Assembly: GCA_964535875.1 (NCBI GenBank) | Contig: CAZHUE010000075.1 | Location: 1-11,891, forward strand | Origin: QPIN01 sp964535875 | Lineage (GTDB): Bacteria; Pseudomonadota; Gammaproteobacteria; Methylococcales; Methylomonadaceae | Direction of reading: 5' to 3' | Length of the DNA stretch: 11,891 nucleotides | Shown: positions 8,103-11,891 of the stretch, one piece after another | How positions within the stretch are numbered: position 1 is the stretch's first letter | Layout: each line of letters begins with the position of its first letter | Translations under genes and position numbers: made by a program | Notes under the pieces: generated by a model | The model's database searches: none | Told to the model about the DNA's origin: nothing | What the model saw: the letters and a program-made list of their open reading frames with translations, nothing else

Positions 8103-8254
8103 TTAAGGTGAAATGTACACGAAATAGTAGGCTGTTGTGAATAGTTTCAAAGCTTCCGCTCCTGCTCACGCGGCTCACCTATATCCACGTAGGCGACGCT
8201 ATGGTTATGTATTTTGGACTCAATATTTCCTTCGTCTAAGAAAGGTGTCCTTAA
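8103..8254. repeat. Possible small inserted element with GC-rich core
   Basis: The core at 8151-8205 has 33 G/C among 55 bases, in a spacer that is otherwise strongly AT-rich. Possible boundaries are TTAAGG at 8103-8108 and its complement CCTTAA at 8249-8254. That gives 152 bp with only 6-bp matching ends. The right edge AGGTGTCCTTAA resembles the terminus of the element before sucC (AGGTGTCCCTA when reverse-complemented), so a related non-autonomous element is possible. Alternatively it is a gene scrap. A minus-strand frame across the core is open for about 35 codons, reads SVAYVDIGEPREQERKL and then stops, but has no obvious start. Neither reading is certain. Confidence 0.35.
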
Positions 8255-8273
8255 GTGTCAAAAAATTAGAAGT

Positions 8274-8279
8274 TATAAT
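8274..8279 (+). promoter_or_regulatory. Candidate -10 box for rdgB
   Basis: A perfect TATAAT lies 57 bp before the rdgB ATG, at a suitable distance for a short leader. No good -35 hexamer is seen at 17 bp upstream. A second TATAAT at 8091-8096 would give a leader of about 230 nt through the GC-rich island. In DNA this AT-rich both may occur by chance. Confidence 0.3.
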
Positions 8280-8336
8280 GTTGGGTATATTACCTTAAAA
8301 AACTATTTACAACTGTTCATTACATAGGAAAATAAT

Positions 8337-8930
8337 ATGGCATTAGCCGATAAGCAAAAAATTGTTTTAGCCAGTGGGAATCAAGGAAAAATAAAAGAGA
8401 TTCAAGCGATTCTTAATGGACTGACAGTTCTTCCACAATCTCAATTTAATGTTGAAGAAGCAGAGGAAACCGGTTCTACTTTTATTGAAAATGCAATAAT
8501 AAAAGCTAGAAATGCAACATTACATTGTGACCTGCCAGCCATTGCGGATGATTCCGGTTTGGTGGTTGATGCTTTAGAGGGTGCTCCTGGAGTTATTTCT
8601 GCACGATATGCTGGAAGTAATGCTTCTGACCAAGAGAACTTACTAAAAGTATTAAAGAATCTGGAGCAAATACCCACAGAACAAAGGACAGCTCGTTTTG
8701 TTTGTGTGCTCGTTTTTATGAGACATGTGAATGATCCGTTACCTCTAATAGCGCAAGGTATATGGGAAGGTCTGATCATGACCGAATCAATAGGAGAGAA
8801 TGGGTTTGGCTATGATCCAATTTTTTGGGTACCGACACACCAAAAATCTTCAGCGCAACTTTCTCCTGAAATTAAAAACACTATTAGTCATAGAGGACAA
8901 GCTCTTAGAGTTTTAGCTGATTCTTTCTAG
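8337..8930 (+). CDS. rdgB: XTP/dITP pyrophosphatase (Ham1/RdgB)
   Basis: RdgB hydrolyses non-canonical purine triphosphates (dITP, ITP, XTP) to the monophosphate and pyrophosphate, keeping deaminated bases out of DNA and RNA. The 197 residues equal the E. coli length. Motifs in order are IVLASGNQGKIKEIQ (9-23), the catalytic and metal-binding ADDSGLVVDALEGAPG with SARYAG after it, TARFVCVLVFMRH, GIWEGLI, and the substrate-specificity loop GENGFGYDPIFWVP followed by SHRGQALRVL near the end. All expected residues are present. AGGAA lies 6 nt before the ATG, supporting this start. The first seven residues (MALADKQ) are slightly longer than usual. In many relatives rdgB sits downstream of yggS-proC-yggT; here it is on the far side of pilT and converges on it. 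Confidence 0.95.
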   Translation: MALADKQKIVLASGNQGKIKEIQAILNGLTVLPQSQFNVEEAEETGSTFIENAIIKARNATLHCDLPAIADDSGLVVDALEGAPGVISARYAGSNASDQENLLKVLKNLEQIPTEQRTARFVCVLVFMRHVNDPLPLIAQGIWEGLIMTESIGENGFGYDPIFWVPTHQKSSAQLSPEIKNTISHRGQALRVLADSF

Positions 8931-8982
8931 GTTTAATAATGACTAATTTTATTTTCAGGAAATATGCCTCTTTGGCCGAAAG

Positions 8983-10020
8983 CTAACGAAACATATTTTT
9001 ATTAACGGCCTTACCCATTGCCATTTTAGAAGTTATAAAGCCTTTATCAACTTGCTCTTTAAGGTTTTGATCCAGTGTCTGCATTCCTTCTTTACGCCCT
9101 GTTTGAATAGCAGAATACATTTGTGCAACTTTCGCTTCTCTAATTAAATTTCGGATTGCTGAAGTACCAACCATGATTTCATGGGCTGCAATTCTTCCGC
9201 CACCCACTTTTTTAAGCAATGTTTGGGAGATAACAGCTTGTAAAGATTCTGATAACATAGCTCTGATCATATCTTTTTCAGCCGCAGGAAATACATCAAT
9301 AATACGGTCAATCGTTTTAGCAGCAGAAGTAGTGTGTAACGTACCAAAAACTAAATGGCCAGTTTCCGCAGCAGACAAGGCTAAGCGAATGGTTTCTAAA
9401 TCTCTCATCTCACCAACTAGAATAATATCGGGATCTTCACGTAATGCTGAACGTAATGCTGCATTAAAGCTTTGGGTATCTCGATGAACCTCTCTTTGGT
9501 TAATCAAACACTTCTGGCTCTCATGAACAAATTCGATTGGATCTTCAACGGTTAATATGTGAGCGTAATCATTAGTATTAATATGATTAACCATTGCCGC
9601 CAACGTAGTTGATTTACCTGAGCCTGTTGGTCCAGTAACTAAAACTAACCCTCTTTGATGTTTACAAATTTCTTTAAAAAACTTAGGTGCTTTTAAATCT
9701 TCTAATGATAATATGTCAGAAGGAATTGTCCTAAAAACAGCCGCTGCACCTCGGTTCTGATTAAAAGCGTTAACACGAAACCGAGCTAGGCCTGGAAGTT
9801 CAAAAGAAAAATCGGTTTCTAAAAACTCTTCATAATCTTTACGCTGCTTATCATTCATAATGTCATAAATCAGCGCATGGACTGCCTTGTGGTCTAATGA
9901 GGGAATATTAACCCTTCGTATATCACCATCAACCCTGATCATGGGTGGCAAACCAGCAGAAAGATGTAAATCAGAAGCATTATTTTTAACTGAAAAAGTT
10001 AATAATTCAGCAATGTCCAT
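8983..10020 (-). CDS. pilT: Type IV pilus retraction ATPase PilT
   Basis: PilT is the hexameric cytoplasmic ATPase that depolymerises type IV pili, driving twitching motility and DNA uptake. From the ATG at 10020 it has 345 residues, against 344 in Pseudomonas. The start MDIAELLTFSVK is nearly identical to Pseudomonas PilT, and a GGGGA ribosome binding site lies at 10027-10031. The open frame runs 18 codons further upstream, but that extension is unlike the family and is rejected. Motifs are a PAS-like N-domain with ASDLHLSAGLPPMIRVDG (15-32), Walker A GPTGSGKST (130-138), Asp box TVEDPIEF (157-164), Walker B DPDIILVGEMRD (196-207), His box GHLVFGTLHTTSA (221-233) and the retraction motif AIRNLIRE (288-295). 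It is PilT rather than PilU, given near-identity over long stretches. No pilU follows; rdgB converges instead. It is divergent from yggS. Confidence 0.96.
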   Translation of the reverse strand: MDIAELLTFSVKNNASDLHLSAGLPPMIRVDGDIRRVNIPSLDHKAVHALIYDIMNDKQRKDYEEFLETDFSFELPGLARFRVNAFNQNRGAAAVFRTIPSDILSLEDLKAPKFFKEICKHQRGLVLVTGPTGSGKSTTLAAMVNHINTNDYAHILTVEDPIEFVHESQKCLINQREVHRDTQSFNAALRSALREDPDIILVGEMRDLETIRLALSAAETGHLVFGTLHTTSAAKTIDRIIDVFPAAEKDMIRAMLSESLQAVISQTLLKKVGGGRIAAHEIMVGTSAIRNLIREAKVAQMYSAIQTGRKEGMQTLDQNLKEQVDKGFITSKMAMGKAVNKNMFR

Positions 10021-10043
10021 GTGGTATCCCCAGAAAAAGTTAG

Positions 10044-10071
10044 TTTGTAAAAATAAATAGCATGGTATAAA
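10044..10071 (+). promoter_or_regulatory. Candidate extended -10 promoter for yggS
   Basis: TGG directly precedes TATAAA (10063-10071), an extended -10 motif. A weak -35, TTTGTA, lies at 10044-10049 with 16-bp spacing. Transcription would begin near 10078, giving a yggS leader of about 58 nt. The promoter was found by eye only. Confidence 0.4.
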
Positions 10072-10082
10072 CATAGTTCAAC

Positions 10083-10111
10083 TCTTTACTTTTTTAAAGG
10101 ACAGGAGTCAA
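10083..10111 (-). promoter_or_regulatory. Candidate sigma-70 promoter for pilT
   Basis: On the minus strand TTGACT (10111-10106) is followed by a 17-bp spacer and TAAAGA (10088-10083). The -35 matches consensus at 5 of 6 positions; the -10 is poor. It would overlap the yggS leader, so the two genes would be transcribed divergently from interlocked sites. Confidence 0.25.
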
Positions 10112-10128
10112 TGATGTGATTTATGTAA
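10103..10128 (+). other. Two minimal start-stop ORFs in the yggS leader
   Basis: A good ribosome binding site AGGAG (10103-10107) is followed after 3 nt by ATG ATG TGA (10111-10119), encoding Met-Met-stop. A second ATG TAA follows at 10123-10128. The yggS ATG at 10136 has no Shine-Dalgarno of its own. Neither mini-ORF is in frame with yggS, and no in-frame start lies further upstream. The SD-like sequence overlaps the candidate pilT -35 on the other strand, so it may be coincidental. Confidence 0.3.
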
Positions 10129-10135
10129 TAAAAAT

Positions 10136-10819
10136 ATGAATGATATAAAACAGAGACTGGAAAGTATTAAATCTCAAATTGAACAGGCAGAACTAGCCGC
10201 TGGACGTAATAAAAATAGTGTACAACTATTAGCCGTTAGTAAAACAAAACCTGCAACTGATATAGCAAAAGCCTACCAAATAGGACAACGGTATTTTGGA
10301 GAAAGTTATGTTCAAGAGGCAATAAGAAAGCAGCAGACATTAGCGGCTTATAATATAAGCTGGCATTTTATTGGTCCTATTCAATCAAATAAAACCAAGG
10401 CAATTGCAACACATTTTAGTTGGGTGCATAGTGTTGACAGATTGAAAATTGCAAAACGGCTCAGTGACCAAAGACCGGGATACTTACCTGCTTTAAATAT
10501 TTGTCTGCAAGTTAATATAAGTGGTGAAGAAACAAAATCAGGTGTGTTACTTGATGACCTTCCTCAATTGATTAATGACATCACTAAATTACCTAATATC
10601 CAAGTACGTGGTGTTATGGCTATTCCAGAACCTCAGACTGATTATCAAATGCAACGAAAACCTTATCAACAACTCTATCAATCAGTTAAACAGCTTAACC
10701 GACCGGAGATTGACACTTTTTCTATTGGCATGACTGGGGATTTAAAAGCAGCTATTGTTGAAGGCTCGACCATAGTGAGGATAGGTACAGCATTGTTTGG
10801 TGCAAGGTCATATCCATAA
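10136..10819 (+). CDS. yggS: PLP homeostasis protein YggS/PLPBP
   Basis: YggS is the cytoplasmic pyridoxal-5'-phosphate-binding protein (PLPBP/PROSC family) that keeps free PLP and amino-acid pools balanced; it has no confirmed catalytic activity. The 227 residues form a fold-type III barrel. The PLP lysine is K36 in LLAVSKTKP. Further motifs are FGESYVQEA (54-62), WHFIGPIQSNK (76-86), VNISGEETKSG (126-136), RGVMAIP (158-164), FSIGMTGDLKAAI (195-207) and the phosphate-binding GSTIVRIGTALFG (210-222). E. coli has FGENYVQE, so N is replaced by S at residue 57 here, and SMGMS is SIGMT. The ATG is the only plausible start, with stop codons in frame above, though no ribosome binding site sits next to it. 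It is divergent from pilT as in many pilus-bearing gammaproteobacteria, but proC and yggT do not follow. Confidence 0.94.
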   Translation: MNDIKQRLESIKSQIEQAELAAGRNKNSVQLLAVSKTKPATDIAKAYQIGQRYFGESYVQEAIRKQQTLAAYNISWHFIGPIQSNKTKAIATHFSWVHSVDRLKIAKRLSDQRPGYLPALNICLQVNISGEETKSGVLLDDLPQLINDITKLPNIQVRGVMAIPEPQTDYQMQRKPYQQLYQSVKQLNRPEIDTFSIGMTGDLKAAIVEGSTIVRIGTALFGARSYP

Positions 10820-10835
10820 AGCTCATAATTGACAC

Positions 10836-11624
10836 TTAAGAAAGCAACAGTTTAATTCCCATTGCTAATAACAATAAAGCAATAAGAGGGCGTAAAATAT
10901 TATCAGGCAGGTTTTTCCCTATTAAACTACCTAAATAGATAGCGGGCACACCACCTGCTAATAAGCCAAAAAGTAAATTAAAATCAACACTTCCAAAATG
11001 CATATGCCCTAGCCCAGCAATTGCAGTCAAAGGAACAGCATGAGCAATATCAGTACCGACAATACCAATAGAAGATTTTCGTGGATATAATAAAAATAGA
11101 ATAGCAGAACCTATGGCTCCTGCTCCGACAGAAGAAATAGTCACAACACAACCGAGTAAACAACCACAAGCGACAGTAATTTGAGGTCTATAGCGACGAA
11201 CAAAATTTACGGCAAAACTATCACCATGATTTGAATGAATAAATGCCAGCAACCTATTTTTTATAAAGATAATAAAAGAGGTCAGGATGAGCATGATACC
11301 AAGTGTGCCTAAAATAATATCATCATAATTAAAGCCCGTTTTTTTTAACTGCTCTAAAATTGAAATAGTAATCATTGAGCTGGGAATACTCCCAGTCCCT
11401 AAAAGGAAGACAATTTTCCAATCGACAGTGTTGTTTTTATGATGAAAATATATACCACTACATTTAGTCAGTGCAGCATAAAGTAGATCAGTACCGACTG
11501 CAATTACTGGTGAAATACCAAACCCTAAGACCAATATCGGTGTCATCAAAGAACCTCCTCCGACTCCAGTCAACCCAATAATAAGCCCTACCAAGGCGCC
11601 AGCAGATATATGAATGAATTCCAT
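10836..11624 (-). CDS. TauE/SafE-family membrane transporter (anion permease)
   Basis: This is an integral membrane protein of the TauE/SafE (formerly DUF81) family. Members are linked to export of sulfite, sulfoacetate or other organosulfur anions, but the substrate cannot be read from sequence. From the ATG at 11624 it has 262 residues. The longer open frame begins at a TTG 14 codons earlier and is not family-like. It is hydrophobic almost throughout, with about eight segments. The family's internal duplication is visible: GLTGVGGGSLMTPIL (17-31) and VGTDLLYAALTK (43-54) in the first half, echoed by SSVGAGAIGSAILFL (164-178) and VGTDIAHAVPLTAIAG (189-204) in the second. No Shine-Dalgarno is evident. 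It is convergent with yggS, 16 bp away, in the place where proC often lies in relatives. Confidence 0.9.
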   Translation of the reverse strand: MEFIHISAGALVGLIIGLTGVGGGSLMTPILVLGFGISPVIAVGTDLLYAALTKCSGIYFHHKNNTVDWKIVFLLGTGSIPSSMITISILEQLKKTGFNYDDIILGTLGIMLILTSFIIFIKNRLLAFIHSNHGDSFAVNFVRRYRPQITVACGCLLGCVVTISSVGAGAIGSAILFLLYPRKSSIGIVGTDIAHAVPLTAIAGLGHMHFGSVDFNLLFGLLAGGVPAIYLGSLIGKNLPDNILRPLIALLLLAMGIKLLLS

Positions 11625-11695
11625 GTTTTCAGATAATGTTAGGAATATATACTTGGACGGTAACAAGTCTGCGAATAAGTTAAGAAACTATGTAG

Positions 11696-11725
11696 GTTGG
11701 GCTGCCTTCTTTTTGGCAACCCAAC
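11696..11725. repeat. REP-like inverted repeat (GTTGGG...CCCAAC)
   Basis: GTTGGGCTGCC (11696-11706) and GGCAACCCAAC (11715-11725) form 11-bp arms with a single mismatch around an 8-nt loop. The left arm is preceded by TGTAG and the right arm is followed by A. TGTAGGTTGGG...CCCAACA palindromes are a familiar dispersed intergenic repeat in many proteobacteria and cyanobacteria. On minus-strand RNA the mismatch becomes a G-U pair, so the structure is more stable there and could end transcripts entering from the right. No T-run follows, so a repeat is the better call. Confidence 0.6.
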
Positions 11726-11762
11726 ACAGTAAGGTAAGGTATTGCTAAAAATGTAGGGATAG

Positions 11763-11870
11763 CTATAGAGCTTTAAGCCTAATACATATATTTTCTTTAA
11801 CTAAGGCAACTCGCAATAAATAACCCACCATTTTTGCTTGTACTAAAGCATAAGAATCGCTAAAGCTTTT
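11763..11870 (-). pseudogene. Possible C-terminal end of an unidentified gene
   Basis: A minus-strand frame is open for 35 codons between an in-frame TAG at 11871-11873 and a TAG stop at 11763-11765. It includes SYALVQAKMVGYLLRVA and has a protein-like composition. Reading in from the window edge, another frame gives RQAKRLEKL before a stop. A single frameshift near 11865 would join the two into one continuous tail. That could mean a decayed gene lying mostly outside the window. I do not recognise the protein, and a chance open frame of this length is quite possible. Confidence 0.2.
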
Positions 11871-11891
11871 CTAATCTTTTTGCCTGTCTTC

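Larger units (their letters stand above)
7935..8336. other. 402-bp divergent spacer between MOSC gene and rdgB
   Basis: No intact gene lies here. It contains, left to right: a 15-bp homopolymer tract T8A7 (7943-7957) just upstream of the MOSC start; AT-rich DNA; a perfect TATAAT at 8091-8096; an anomalous GC-rich island centred on 8151-8205 (listed separately); a second TATAAT at 8274-8279; and the rdgB ribosome binding site AGGAA at 8326-8330. No RNA gene was recognised. Confidence 0.6.
11667..11891. other. Spacer upstream of the TauE/SafE gene
   Basis: This 225-bp end of the window holds the REP-like hairpin at 11696-11725 and a possible broken gene end at 11763-11870, both listed separately. 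A leftward promoter for the permease gene must lie here or in 11625-11666; TATATT-like sequence occurs near 11645-11650 but has no good -35 partner. Confidence 0.4.

Noticed and set aside
8961..8997. AATATG...CATATT inverted repeat after rdgB as a terminator
   Set aside because: Arms are only 6 bp and AT-rich, the loop is about 25 nt, and it overlaps the pilT stop codon; stability would be poor.
10021..10074. 18-codon N-terminal extension of PilT
   Set aside because: The residues are unlike any PilT start, and a good ribosome binding site (GGGGA) and the canonical MDIAELL start lie at 10020.
11625..11666. 14-codon N-terminal extension of the TauE/SafE protein starting at TTG
   Set aside because: TTG start with no ribosome binding site; the family begins a few residues before the first membrane segment, matching the ATG at 11624.
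1..11891. CRISPR arrays, tRNA, rRNA, toxin-antitoxin or defence genes
   Set aside because: No spaced direct repeats, cloverleaf sequences or small two-gene modules were seen on either strand.

Overview
The window looks like ordinary chromosome from an AT-rich gammaproteobacterium that makes type IV pili. The evidence is the very Pseudomonas-like PilS, PilR and PilT proteins, and a PilT/YggS divergent pair of the kind common in that class. The small-element debris and AT-rich base use would fit a methanotroph-type (Methylococcales-like) genome. That placement is an inference from family resemblance and is not proven by anything in the sequence.

Layout. Positions 1-308 hold the tail of an intergenic stretch with a short piece of a transposase N-terminus. 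Next comes a leftward pilS-pilR operon (309-3283; the genes overlap by 4 bp). A 417-bp divergent spacer carries a 161-bp palindromic MITE-like element that ends only 19 bp before sucC. Rightward genes follow: sucC-sucD (4-bp overlap), then nadE after a spacer with a terminator-like hairpin. A MOSC-domain gene runs leftward, convergent with nadE. A second gene-free stretch (7935-8336) holds a small GC-rich island of foreign appearance. After it come rdgB (rightward), pilT (leftward, convergent with rdgB), yggS (rightward, divergent from pilT) and a TauE/SafE-type permease gene (leftward, convergent with yggS). The last 225 bp hold a REP-like hairpin and possibly the broken end of another gene.

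How the genes work together. PilS/PilR is the sensor kinase and sigma-54 activator pair that controls pilin transcription, and PilT is the retraction ATPase of the same pilus, encoded about 7 kb away. SucCD makes the substrate-level phosphorylation step of the TCA cycle, and NadE makes NAD+ from its deamido precursor. RdgB (nucleotide pool cleaning) and YggS (PLP homeostasis) are housekeeping proteins. The pilT/yggS/rdgB group looks like a rearranged remnant of the common gammaproteobacterial pilT-yggS-proC-yggT-rdgB neighbourhood.

I found no sign of a new multi-gene system. The unusual content is in the intergenic DNA: the palindromic element in front of sucC, the GC-rich island before rdgB, REP-like hairpins, transposase debris, and a yggS leader with minimal start-stop ORFs. 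Several start codons should be moved inward from the longest open frame (pilS, pilT, tauE).
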